Below, piece by piece: positions 17,444-25,595 of a stretch of DNA of 64,000 nt; position 1 is the first letter of the stretch, and each line of letters opens with the position of its first letter. The notes below the pieces were generated by a model. That model saw only the letters and a list, made by a program, of their open reading frames with translations. It made no database searches and had not been told where the DNA came from. Position numbers and translations under genes: made by a program. The stretch is from positions 248,001 to 312,000 of the forward strand of contig JBNKGL010000001.1 of assembly GCA_050289805.1 (NCBI GenBank). Reading direction: 5' to 3'. The stretch is from JAUILA01 sp050289805. GTDB taxonomy: Bacteria > Bacteroidota > Bacteroidia > Cytophagales > Cyclobacteriaceae.

Positions 17444-18457
17444 ATGAACCGGATACTAATCATACTATTGTCAGGGCTCCTTTTCTTCGGTTGCAAGAAG
17501 GAGAATGCCGGTGAAAACGTTACTAAGCCCGATATTCAAACGTACGACTCCCTGATTGATGAACAACTGGAGGCCAGGTACGATTCGCTGGAAAAGGCTA
17601 TCCAGGAAAAGCAAACAGGAAAACCTGAAGTAAAGGAGGACACCAAGGCTGCTGAAGAGGGTGAAATTGACCCGAAAGATATTTTCAGGCTCATTTCCTT
17701 CAGCAAGATATTCTATTCCCTCATTATTGTCCTGATCGGCTTTCTCATTATTCGGTTTTTGTCGAATTTGATCGGGCGATTTGCTGAACGCAGCGCATAT
17801 CACCGGATCACGATCAAAGGGCTCATTCCCATTGTCAGGATTTTCGGCTGGATCGCAATCATTGTTTTCATAATCGGGGCAGTCATTCAGCCTCCGGCAA
17901 CAACGATATACGCCATTGCGGCTTCGGTAGCAATTGCTGTTGGGTTTGCCGCCCAGGATATTCTGAAGAATATGTTTGGGGGTATCATGATACTCTTTGA
18001 CAGACCGTTCCAACTGGGTGACAAAATTCAGATAGGTGAGCACTATGGTGAAGTGGTGGAAATTGGATTGCGCAGTACAAGAATTGTTACACCGGGCGAT
18101 TCCCTTGTTTCAATTCCCAACGGAGAATTAATGAATACCGCGGTGAGTAATGCCAACAGTGGTGAAGCGAATTGCCAGGTTCAGGCAGATATTTTTCTTC
18201 CATTAACCGCAGACACCCAGCGAATCAGACAGGTGGCCATTGAAGCTGCCCAGGTTTCGCGGTTTATTTATCTGAATAAACCTATTGCGGTTTTATTTAC
18301 CAATGAATTGAAAGACCGGAAATCTGTATTGAAGATGGCTGTAAAAGCCTATGTGTCTGATATTCGTAATGAAATGGCTTTCAAAAGTGACATGACTGAA
18401 ATTGTAATGCGCGAGCTTCTCAATCAGCATTTGATTGATCCGAAGGATATGTTCTGA
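17444..18457 (+). CDS. Lipoprotein-type small-conductance mechanosensitive channel (MscS family)
   Basis: A 337-residue MscS-family protein. It starts with a lipoprotein-like signal (MNRILIILLSGLLFFGC, Cys17 as the acylation site), then a hydrophilic, charged linker to about residue 78, then three membrane segments (about 82-107, 122-143, 147-172). The pore-lining helix and beta domain are recognisable from AIAVGFAAQDILKNMFGG and FDRPFQLGDKI. A cleaved, lipidated N-terminus is not the usual form of MscS. It starts one base after the stop of the large coiled-coil protein, so the two are translated together. Its stop codon abuts that of corA (TGA/TCA). Role: release of osmolytes on hypo-osmotic shock is the family function; a special role with its partner is inference. 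Confidence 0.88.
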   Translation: MNRILIILLSGLLFFGCKKENAGENVTKPDIQTYDSLIDEQLEARYDSLEKAIQEKQTGKPEVKEDTKAAEEGEIDPKDIFRLISFSKIFYSLIIVLIGFLIIRFLSNLIGRFAERSAYHRITIKGLIPIVRIFGWIAIIVFIIGAVIQPPATTIYAIAASVAIAVGFAAQDILKNMFGGIMILFDRPFQLGDKIQIGEHYGEVVEIGLRSTRIVTPGDSLVSIPNGELMNTAVSNANSGEANCQVQADIFLPLTADTQRIRQVAIEAAQVSRFIYLNKPIAVLFTNELKDRKSVLKMAVKAYVSDIRNEMAFKSDMTEIVMRELLNQHLIDPKDMF

Positions 18458-19543
18458 TCAAAGCCACTTTTTACTTCGGAAGTATAGAAGCATACCAGTT
18501 AAGATTGCAAGCATCAGGCCCAGGATTGCGTAATAACCATACTTCCAACCGAGTTCTGGCATATGCTGAAAATTCATTCCATACACACCTGCGATAAAAC
18601 TGAGCGGGATAAAGATGGTAGATATGATCGTTAGCACTTTCATGATCTCATTCATCTTATTGCTGATCGTCGACATATACATATCCATCAGGTTGGATAT
18701 CAGGTCGCGGTACGTCTCGAACATATCGATAAGCTGAATGATATGGTCATATACATCATTGAAAAAAGTCCTGTTCTCAGGTTGTATCACTTTATAATCA
18801 TTTCGCAAAAGACTTGCAATGGCTTCCCGGATGGGATACAGTGATTTACGAAGAATGATCAACTCTTTTTTTACATCCTGAATCCGTTGCATGGTCTTGC
18901 TGCTCGGGTTAAGGTATACCTCTTCCTCGATATTTTCTATTTGTTCCCCGATGTGCTCCATAACAATGTAATAGTTGTCGACAACGGTATCAATGAGACG
19001 ATAAAACAGGTAATCTGCATTTTTACTTCGCACCCGGTTTGCAGGGTCTGAAATTCTGGTTCGGAGCTGGTCGAATAAATCACCTTCCTTTTCCTGAAAC
19101 GATAAAATATAGTTTTGGCCAAGAACGAAACTGATTTGTTCATATTGAATTTCATTACCACTCAAGGTATTCAGGGCTTTCATGGGAAGAAACAGAACCC
19201 CGTCATATTCATCCAGCTTTGGGCGTTGTTCAGTATTCAGGATGTCTTCAAGCATCAGTGGGGAGAGGTGAAAGAAATTCCCCAATTCCTGAATGAGGTT
19301 AATATTGTGCAGGCCATCGATGTTGATCCAATTTACCTTTCCGGGATCAAATTTGTCCAGTATGACAGAGGTTTCATTACTGTCCGTCTCAATCAGTTCT
19401 TTATTATCATACTGAATCAGTTCAACCAGCTGCTTTTCAGTTTTTTTCGGACCAATATGAACCAGTGTGCCCGGCGGCAGCCCTGCTTTTATAACCAGCT
19501 TGGGTTTCTTAAGAAATGTTTTTGGAATCTTGGGTAATTGCAT
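18458..19543 (-). CDS. corA: CorA-type magnesium/cobalt transporter
   Basis: A pentameric Mg2+ channel of the inner membrane, 361 residues from the ATG at 19543 (MQLPKIPKTFL). A TTG at 19597 extends the frame by 18 residues and has an AGGAAGG-like sequence before it, so the start is not certain. A large cytoplasmic domain with long helices is followed by two C-terminal membrane segments with the signature GMN at residues 322-324 after FIAGVY. The start lies inside the 3-prime end of the upstream mscS (19509), so the two are coupled. The stop abuts that of the plus-strand mscS. Confidence 0.93.
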   Translation of the reverse strand: MQLPKIPKTFLKKPKLVIKAGLPPGTLVHIGPKKTEKQLVELIQYDNKELIETDSNETSVILDKFDPGKVNWINIDGLHNINLIQELGNFFHLSPLMLEDILNTEQRPKLDEYDGVLFLPMKALNTLSGNEIQYEQISFVLGQNYILSFQEKEGDLFDQLRTRISDPANRVRSKNADYLFYRLIDTVVDNYYIVMEHIGEQIENIEEEVYLNPSSKTMQRIQDVKKELIILRKSLYPIREAIASLLRNDYKVIQPENRTFFNDVYDHIIQLIDMFETYRDLISNLMDMYMSTISNKMNEIMKVLTIISTIFIPLSFIAGVYGMNFQHMPELGWKYGYYAILGLMLAILTGMLLYFRSKKWL

Positions 19544-20399
19544 TTTCTGGAGGATTCTGTTTGAAGACCAACGTCCTGTAAGGGAACGGAATTTCAATTC
19601 CTTCCTGGTCGAATCGTTTTTTGACAGATCTGTTCAGGTCACATTTTAAAAGAAAGGCCTCTGTTGGAGAATTACTCCAAATCCATGCGCGCAGATTTAC
19701 ACTGCTGTCGCCAAAGCCAATAACGCGGACGGCCACTATCGGTTCGTTTTTTTCAATATCCTCTTCTTTGCGATTATCGATGCAATTGGGATGTTTCTCC
19801 GCTTCTTCCCTGATGATCTCCAGCGCAAGATCTGCATCCGAATCATATGAAATACCAATTTCATAGAATTGGCAGATTTTTTCCTCGACAATGGTTGAAT
19901 TTATAATCGTCTCATTGCTGATAATCGCATTAGGGATAACGATTCGTTTATTCTCAAAATTCCGAATAACGGTATGCCGAAGTGTAATGTCCTCAACACG
20001 CCCGGTATTGGTACCCACAGAAATGAGGTCATCAACGCGAAATGGCTTAAAAATTACGAGGAAGATTCCACCGATAATGTTTGAGAATGCAGATTGTGAA
20101 GCAAATCCGACAATTGCCGCCAGTACACCGGCACCGGCGAATAAAGTAACACCATAATCACGCAATCCGGGGACCATATAAAATATGACAATGAAAGCCC
20201 CAAGGAATACGACGAAGCTCACAGCATTCTTGATGAAATTATACTTTGTGTGATCTACGTTAATGAGCGCTGAAGCGGTTTTCAGAAAACGCGTTAAGAA
20301 AATCCGCAGTATCCGTGTGATCAGAAATGCGATGAAAAGAACAAGCGCACTAATCAGAACATAGTGCAGGACAGAATTATCCGGAATGTTTATTTCCAT
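19509..20399 (-). CDS. MscS-family mechanosensitive ion channel
   Basis: A 296-residue protein with membrane segments at about 10-35, 60-80 and 85-115, the last carrying the MscS pore helix (GVLAAIVGFASQSAFSNIIGG) followed by KPFRVDDLISVG and the beta domain IVIPNAIISNETIIN. It is one of three MscS paralogs in the window and is more like the short YnaI/MscS type than the lipidated copy. Its end overlaps the corA start, giving an mscS-corA pair that would link osmotic and Mg2+ homeostasis. Confidence 0.92.
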   Translation of the reverse strand: MEINIPDNSVLHYVLISALVLFIAFLITRILRIFLTRFLKTASALINVDHTKYNFIKNAVSFVVFLGAFIVIFYMVPGLRDYGVTLFAGAGVLAAIVGFASQSAFSNIIGGIFLVIFKPFRVDDLISVGTNTGRVEDITLRHTVIRNFENKRIVIPNAIISNETIINSTIVEEKICQFYEIGISYDSDADLALEIIREEAEKHPNCIDNRKEEDIEKNEPIVAVRVIGFGDSSVNLRAWIWSNSPTEAFLLKCDLNRSVKKRFDQEGIEIPFPYRTLVFKQNPPENAITQDSKNIS

Positions 20400-20472
20400 A
20401 TATAATGAGACATGAAAAGATCCTGGTTAAATGTGAATGTTACTTTATGATATTCCAAATGTTTACAACGAT

Positions 20473-21327
20473 TTATTCATTGGTTTTGAAAAACTGAATC
20501 GTCTTTTGGACCATTTCCATGGTGTGGACAGGTAATTCCGCTTTCGTATAGGGGTGACTGCCGCCAAATACGTGGTTAGCGCCATCGATTATGGCAATAT
20601 CAATTTCCGGCAATTCATTCACGACAGATGCGGTCTCTTCCAACGGAACTGTTTCATCATCAGTACCATGGATCAGCAAAACCGGTACACTTATTCTTGC
20701 CAGGGCCGATGGTATGTGATAATCATCGCGGTTGGCAAAATAATCTTCGACGATATCATATTTCATTGGCATATCCTGCCCGGTCCTTGAATTTGGTATA
20801 TGTACAACACCTTTACTTTTCCATTCATTAAGCAACGGTTTGGGCCACCGGCTTTCGAGGTCAACGACTGCACCCCATCCACACACACCTGAAATTCGGC
20901 TATCCATCGCCGTATGCAACAGTGCTGCTGCCGCGCCACGGCTGTGACCAAGCATGAGGACCTTGTCCTTATCCGCTTCATCCTCCGGCACGGGGAAACG
21001 GTTGGATTTCACAAAATCCACCACCTGCTGTATGTCCTGCAGTTCTTTTGAAAATGTATTTTCCGAAAAAGCATTAAGGTCAGCATAATCCATCGGGCTA
21101 TCCGGTGTCACCCCATTGTGGGAAAGGTTCAGTTTAATAAAAATAAAATCATTTTCCACAAACTGATCCGCGATCAGCGGAAATGTTCCCCAATCCTTGA
21201 ATCCCTTGAATCCATGCACGAAAATGATCAAGGGCTTCCGTTCCTGTGTTGTATTCCAGCGTATATCTACGGCAAAAGAACGATGATGCTCGGTGCCTGT
21301 AAGGATAACTTCTTTGAACAATTGCAT
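20473..21327 (-). CDS. Alpha/beta hydrolase (dienelactone hydrolase-like)
   Basis: A 284-residue cytoplasmic hydrolase without a signal peptide. The nucleophile elbow is GHSRG with Ser129; the acid is Asp223 in HGTDDETVP and the base His252 in GANHVFGG. The oxyanion-hole segment FVHGFKGFKDWG is near residue 40. The GANHVF and PLEE features recall the hydrolases of the BAAT/dienelactone group; the substrate is unknown. It is transcribed alone, divergent from the polyprenyl synthase gene. Confidence 0.85.
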   Translation of the reverse strand: MQLFKEVILTGTEHHRSFAVDIRWNTTQERKPLIIFVHGFKGFKDWGTFPLIADQFVENDFIFIKLNLSHNGVTPDSPMDYADLNAFSENTFSKELQDIQQVVDFVKSNRFPVPEDEADKDKVLMLGHSRGAAAALLHTAMDSRISGVCGWGAVVDLESRWPKPLLNEWKSKGVVHIPNSRTGQDMPMKYDIVEDYFANRDDYHIPSALARISVPVLLIHGTDDETVPLEETASVVNELPEIDIAIIDGANHVFGGSHPYTKAELPVHTMEMVQKTIQFFKTNE

Positions 21328-21344
21328 AGGGTAAATGATTATAT

Positions 21345-21375
21345 TTTGATTAGGGAGTATTCATAACTATAATTG
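21345..21375 (+). promoter_or_regulatory. Candidate promoter of the polyprenyl synthase gene
   Basis: TTTG at 21345-21348, 19 bases, then TATAATTG at 21368-21375. This fits the Bacteroidota TTTG-N19-TAnnTTTG pattern with one mismatch in the -7 box; the ATG follows 16 bases later. Confidence 0.5.
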
Positions 21376-21391
21376 TAGCCAAGTTGTCAGG

Positions 21392-22366
21392 ATGGTAGTA
21401 AGTCTAAACGATATAAAGGCGCCCATTGCGGTCCAAATGGAAGAATTCGAGTCCAAATTCAGGGCATCGATGAAAACCAAAGTCCTTCTGCTGGACAAAA
21501 TTATGAGTTATATCGTAAAGCGCAAAGGAAAGCAAATGAGACCTATGTTTGTCTTTCTGAGTGCCGGAACCTGTGGTGCCATCAATGAATCAACTTACCG
21601 GGGCGCGTCGCTCATTGAGCTGCTCCATACCGCGACCCTTGTGCACGACGACGTGGTTGATGATGCTAACTACCGCCGTGGATTTTTCTCCATCAATGCG
21701 CTTTGGAAAAATAAGGTGGCCGTATTGGTCGGTGATTATCTTCTTTCCCGCGGCCTTCTGTTATCCGTTGATAATGGTGATTTTGATCTTCTCAAAATTG
21801 TAAGCAAGGCTGTTAAGATGATGAGTGAAGGGGAACTTCTGCAAATGGAGAAGGCAAGGAACCTTGATATAACTGAAGACATCTATTACGATATTATCCG
21901 CCAGAAAACGGCATCACTGATCGCTTCCTGCTGTGCAGTAGGGGCTTCTTCGGCAGGTAAGGGTCCGGAAGAAATTGAAACAATGCGTGTCTTCGGGGAG
22001 AAAGTAGGAATGGCCTTTCAGATAAAGGATGACCTTTTTGATTACGGTGAAACCGAAATCGGTAAGCCGTTGGGCATCGACATTCGTGAGAAGAAAATGA
22101 CGCTTCCCCTGATCTATACACTTCAGCATGCTTCATGGTCTGATAAGCGCAGGCTCATCAATATTGTGCGGCGTCATAATGAAAACCGTAAAAAAGTAAA
22201 TGAGGTAATTGCCTATGTGAAGGATCATGGCGGAATTGATTATGCCACCGATGTAATGAACCGTTATTACCGTGAAGCTATGGAAATCCTTCAGCAGTTT
22301 CCGGATTCAGAGTACCGCCAGTCCCTCGGGGACCTGGTAACCTATACCATCGAACGTAAAAAATAA
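21392..22366 (+). CDS. Polyprenyl (octaprenyl-type) diphosphate synthase
   Basis: A trans-isoprenyl diphosphate synthase of 324 residues that extends farnesyl or geranyl diphosphate with IPP, probably to make the side chain of menaquinone. The first aspartate-rich motif is DDVVD at residues 86-90, preceded by LLHTATLVH, and the second is QIKDDLFDYG around residue 212. KGKQMRP, which binds IPP, is near residue 45. Chain length cannot be fixed from the sequence by eye. It is a single gene converging on the TlpA-like gene. Confidence 0.92.
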   Translation: MVVSLNDIKAPIAVQMEEFESKFRASMKTKVLLLDKIMSYIVKRKGKQMRPMFVFLSAGTCGAINESTYRGASLIELLHTATLVHDDVVDDANYRRGFFSINALWKNKVAVLVGDYLLSRGLLLSVDNGDFDLLKIVSKAVKMMSEGELLQMEKARNLDITEDIYYDIIRQKTASLIASCCAVGASSAGKGPEEIETMRVFGEKVGMAFQIKDDLFDYGETEIGKPLGIDIREKKMTLPLIYTLQHASWSDKRRLINIVRRHNENRKKVNEVIAYVKDHGGIDYATDVMNRYYREAMEILQQFPDSEYRQSLGDLVTYTIERKK

Positions 22367-22391
22367 CACAGTTATTAAAAAACGTTTGTAA

Positions 22392-22405
22392 GCCCGTAAT
22401 CGGGC
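22392..22405. other. Small hairpin between convergent genes
   Basis: GCCCG-TAAT-CGGGC, a perfect 5-bp stem, sits between the polyprenyl synthase stop (22366) and the stop of the TlpA-like gene (22425). No adjacent T run on either strand, so terminator activity is doubtful. Confidence 0.3.
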
Positions 22406-22424
22406 AGATTGCCCATATAATTCC

Positions 22425-23846
22425 TTATTGTTCCTTCCGGCGTGCATCATACTGCTCAATGAACGGATCAATTTGTTCTACCGGCAGTTTTTTGGCGATG
22501 ATATTTTTATTCTCATCGAGGATGTAGAAGGTTGGCGTTGTCATGGCATCATACAACTTGTAATAAGGTTCTGTGAATGTTCTTGGCCCATTCACCGTGA
22601 TCCAGCTCAAATCCATATCCCTGATGTAATTTTTCATCTTCACCATTGACGTATCAGTGCTTACGGCAAATACCTCCAGGTCATATTTATGTGAGTCGTA
22701 AAGCCGGTCAAGAACGGGGGTGGCCATTTTACAATGCTGACAATCCGGATCAAAAAAGTATACAACCGTATAGGTGTTGGAAATGTCATATAAACTCTTC
22801 TTTTCCATATTCTCATCCGGCATGATCAGATTGGAGGCTTTTTTCCCGATAAGACTGTTGCGGAGCTGATCGGAATATTCCTGTACATTCTTCCGGAGTT
22901 GAGCATTTGCCCAATAGTTCATTTCACCGGAAGCAAAATAAGTGTCGTTCATATGGACAAATACCTCGTCAAGTCCCATAATCCTGGGATTTTGATATTT
23001 CAGTGTAAGTGCCCAAACGAAATATTTATAGGTCTCCTGATTTTTTTTGGCAACCTGAGCAAGCTGGTCTATTTCCTTTTCAATGCTGTCTGCATTCTGC
23101 ATCACCAGGCGATCGAAATAGGTATCAAGCTTGTCCCTGTAAAGAGGCTGGTTCAGGCGCAGGAATGTCGGGTCGGAGAGGTCAAAATGATCCCAGTAAT
23201 GCGCTTTGTAATAATTGAATGCGGCATCCGGATCTGCCATGTCGTCGGTTTCAGGAAGGCGTTCGCGCATTTGGGCGCTAAATAATTTTGCCATAAAGCT
23301 TTCAGGATATTCCTTCATGATGGCCTCCTGGTGCTCAAGAACTTTATTATTAATGGCGGAAAGGCTCGTTTGTGCCTCTGCCCTGTCTGCCGGAGATGCT
23401 GTTGAATCCTGTATAACTTTGAGATAGGGTGCGGCTTCGTCATTTCTTGCCGCATTGTATTTCATGTCGTCAATAAAAAGCTGATTGTCAACATCACCGA
23501 TCACGTTCAGGTTCATAACCAGGTCTGATGTGTCGGTCTCGAGCCTGAAATGCTGATCCTGATACACTATGAAATCCAGTAGCCGGGATTTTTTTCTGGC
23601 AAGAAAATACATGCCTTCCGGAAGTTTCTCATTTCCGGCAAAGATATGTACGCCATTTTCAACTATTGAAGTATCCACTACGTAGGTTCCCTCACCAAAA
23701 AAATTACCCATGATCAGGGGATCTGATTCAATTCCCCTGATCTCGATTTCAATACGATACCCCTCTTGCGCGTGAATTGTACCCGCGCCAAGAATAAAAG
23801 CAAGTAAAATTCCGCAGCCTTTAAGAAATATTTTTATATCTTTCAT
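22425..23846 (-). CDS. Exported thioredoxin-like protein (TlpA-like, DUF5106-type N-terminal region)
   Basis: A 473-residue exported protein. I choose the ATG at 23846 because it opens a signal peptide (MKDIKIFLKGCG, hydrophobic core, GTIHAQ). The long upstream open frame has no signal-like start and crosses a promoter candidate. Residues 25-130 look like a beta-rich DUF4369-type domain, 130-320 are helical, and the C-terminal 140 residues are a thioredoxin fold with CQHC at 369-372 and the cis-proline segment TTPTFY. Such proteins are periplasmic or membrane-attached thiol:disulfide oxidoreductases in Bacteroidota; the partner is unknown. Confidence 0.85.
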   Translation of the reverse strand: MKDIKIFLKGCGILLAFILGAGTIHAQEGYRIEIEIRGIESDPLIMGNFFGEGTYVVDTSIVENGVHIFAGNEKLPEGMYFLARKKSRLLDFIVYQDQHFRLETDTSDLVMNLNVIGDVDNQLFIDDMKYNAARNDEAAPYLKVIQDSTASPADRAEAQTSLSAINNKVLEHQEAIMKEYPESFMAKLFSAQMRERLPETDDMADPDAAFNYYKAHYWDHFDLSDPTFLRLNQPLYRDKLDTYFDRLVMQNADSIEKEIDQLAQVAKKNQETYKYFVWALTLKYQNPRIMGLDEVFVHMNDTYFASGEMNYWANAQLRKNVQEYSDQLRNSLIGKKASNLIMPDENMEKKSLYDISNTYTVVYFFDPDCQHCKMATPVLDRLYDSHKYDLEVFAVSTDTSMVKMKNYIRDMDLSWITVNGPRTFTEPYYKLYDAMTTPTFYILDENKNIIAKKLPVEQIDPFIEQYDARRKEQ

Positions 23847-23867
23847 TTTTGTTTTCGGATTCCGGTC

Positions 23868-23899
23868 CAATGATACTTTCAATTTATGTTTCTGCCAAA
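23868..23899 (-). promoter_or_regulatory. Candidate promoter of the TlpA-like gene
   Basis: On the minus strand: TTTG (23899-23896), a 20-base spacer, then TATCATTG (23875-23868), one mismatch from TAnnTTTG, 22 bases before the ATG. Confidence 0.45.
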
Positions 23900-23949
23900 A
23901 AAATTGAAGTATACAGGCCGTGTTAATATTTTTACCGTATTTATTGAAT

Positions 23950-24864
23950 ATGTCAATATCTGTCAAAAACCTCACCAAAATTTTCGGCGAGCAGCGCGCT
24001 ATTGATAATATATCGTTTGATGTAAAGGAGGGTGAGATTCTGGGGTTTCTGGGTCCGAATGGTGCCGGGAAATCCACGACCATGAAAATCGCTACTTGTT
24101 TTCTTCCTCCAACATCAGGTGACGTAACCGTATGTGGCCACCATGTGATGGAACAGCCGCTGGAAGTGAAACGTTCCATTGGTTATTTACCGGAACATAA
24201 CCCGCTGTATCTCGAAATGTATGTAAGGGAGTACCTTCAGTTTATCGGCAGCCTGTATAATCTTTCGGGAAAGAAACTTCAGAGCCGTGTTGGTGAGATG
24301 ATCGAACTGTGCGGACTGACCAGGGAACAGAACAAGAAGATTGAAGCACTATCCAAAGGATACCGTCAGCGGGTCGGACTGGCCCAGGCATTGATACACG
24401 ACCCCAGGGTCCTGATCCTTGATGAACCCACCACAGGGCTTGATCCTAATCAGATCGTGGAGATACGCAAAGTAATTAAGCAGGTAAGCGCGCAGAAAAC
24501 CGTACTTTTCAGTACGCATATCATGCAGGAGGTTCAGGCGCTTTGTGACCGTGTTATTGTGATCAATAAAGGCAAAATCGTGGCCAACGATCGGATCGAC
24601 CAGTTAAAGGCTATGCCGGCGGAAACAATAGTGATCACGGTTGAGTTTTCAGATGAGATTGACGCAAGCGGTCTTGAACAGCTGGAAGGAATTATAACGG
24701 TATCACATGCGGGCAAAGGAATATACGTGGTGGAATCCTCCGTGGAAAATGATGTGCGCCCGCATATTTTCAAACTGGCAACCGAGCAGGGGCTTACTTT
24801 GATCGGGATGCGGCAGGAGGAAGAAAGTATTGAAAAGATTTTTCAGCGATTGACCAGGTCATAA
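23950..24864 (+). CDS. gldA: Gliding motility ABC transporter ATP-binding protein GldA
   Basis: ATPase subunit of the GldAFG transporter, 304 residues from the ATG at 23950 (MSISVKNLTKIFG). A further upstream in-frame start exists but adds ten residues not seen in the family. Walker A GPNGAGKST is at 35-43; the signature is LSKGYRQRVGLAQAL and Walker B is VLILDEPTTGLDP. GldA, GldF and GldG are needed for gliding in Flavobacterium johnsoniae but are also found in non-gliding Bacteroidota. The gene is followed by gldF at 2 bases, gldG and a DUF4340 gene. Confidence 0.94.
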   Translation: MSISVKNLTKIFGEQRAIDNISFDVKEGEILGFLGPNGAGKSTTMKIATCFLPPTSGDVTVCGHHVMEQPLEVKRSIGYLPEHNPLYLEMYVREYLQFIGSLYNLSGKKLQSRVGEMIELCGLTREQNKKIEALSKGYRQRVGLAQALIHDPRVLILDEPTTGLDPNQIVEIRKVIKQVSAQKTVLFSTHIMQEVQALCDRVIVINKGKIVANDRIDQLKAMPAETIVITVEFSDEIDASGLEQLEGIITVSHAGKGIYVVESSVENDVRPHIFKLATEQGLTLIGMRQEEESIEKIFQRLTRS

Positions 24865-24866
24865 TT

Positions 24867-25595
24867 ATGTTTCAGGTTTTTCAAAAAGAAGTTAACACAT
24901 TCCTTAATTCACTGATTGCGTATATCGTGATCAGTGTATTTCTTACCGGTATCGGATTGCTCATGTGGGTTTTCCCCGAGACTTCGGTTCTGGACTATGG
25001 GTATGCAGATATGCAAACCTTGTTTTCTCTCGGGCCCTTTGTGCTGATGTTTCTCATTCCGGCTATTACCATGCGGATGTTTGCCGAGGAAAAGAAAACA
25101 GGTACGATTGAGCTGTTGCTCACAAAGCCTCTCACCGACTGGGATATTATCCTGGGTAAATTCCTGTCGGGCTGGCTCCTGGTGATCCTGGCGGTTGCCC
25201 CGACGCTCATCTACTATTTCTCGGTATACATTTTGGGAAATCCGCCCGGCAATGTCGATTCTGCCGGGGTGATGGGCAGCTATGTCGGACTTATTCTGCT
25301 GGGGGCCGTATTTACATCGGTAGGTATTTTCGCCTCAGCTATCAGCACCAATCAAATCGTCTCCTTCATCATTGCGGTATTTTTGTGTTTTATACTCTAC
25401 AGTGGATTTGATTCACTGGCATCGATAAATGTTTGGGGATCGTGGTCTGGCTGGCTGGAGCAACTGGGAATTTTATATCATTACAATGCCATGAGCCGGG
25501 GGCTGCTGGATACGCGTGATATAGTTTATTTTTTAAGTGTGATAGTATTGATGCTTTTACTCACACGGATCATTTTAGGTAGCAGAAGATGGTAA
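24867..25595 (+). CDS. gldF: Gliding motility ABC transporter permease GldF
   Basis: A 242-residue ABC-2-type permease with six predicted membrane segments (about 15-38, 55-75, 103-128, 141-166, 172-190, 218-238). The start MFQVFQKEVNTFLNS and the internal RMFAEEKKTGTIELLLTKPLTDWDI segment, which couples to the ATPase, match GldF. It begins 2 bases after gldA and its end overlaps gldG by seven bases, so the three are made together. Confidence 0.93.
   Translation: MFQVFQKEVNTFLNSLIAYIVISVFLTGIGLLMWVFPETSVLDYGYADMQTLFSLGPFVLMFLIPAITMRMFAEEKKTGTIELLLTKPLTDWDIILGKFLSGWLLVILAVAPTLIYYFSVYILGNPPGNVDSAGVMGSYVGLILLGAVFTSVGIFASAISTNQIVSFIIAVFLCFILYSGFDSLASINVWGSWSGWLEQLGILYHYNAMSRGLLDTRDIVYFLSVIVLMLLLTRIILGSRRW

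Noticed and set aside
22392..22405. Terminator after the polyprenyl synthase gene
   Set aside because: Stem of only 5 bp and no T run next to it; kept only as a hairpin with low confidence.
23847..24179. N-terminal extension of the TlpA-like protein
   Set aside because: The upstream part of the frame overlaps gldA on the other strand and has no signal peptide; the ATG at 23846 starts a clear signal peptide.
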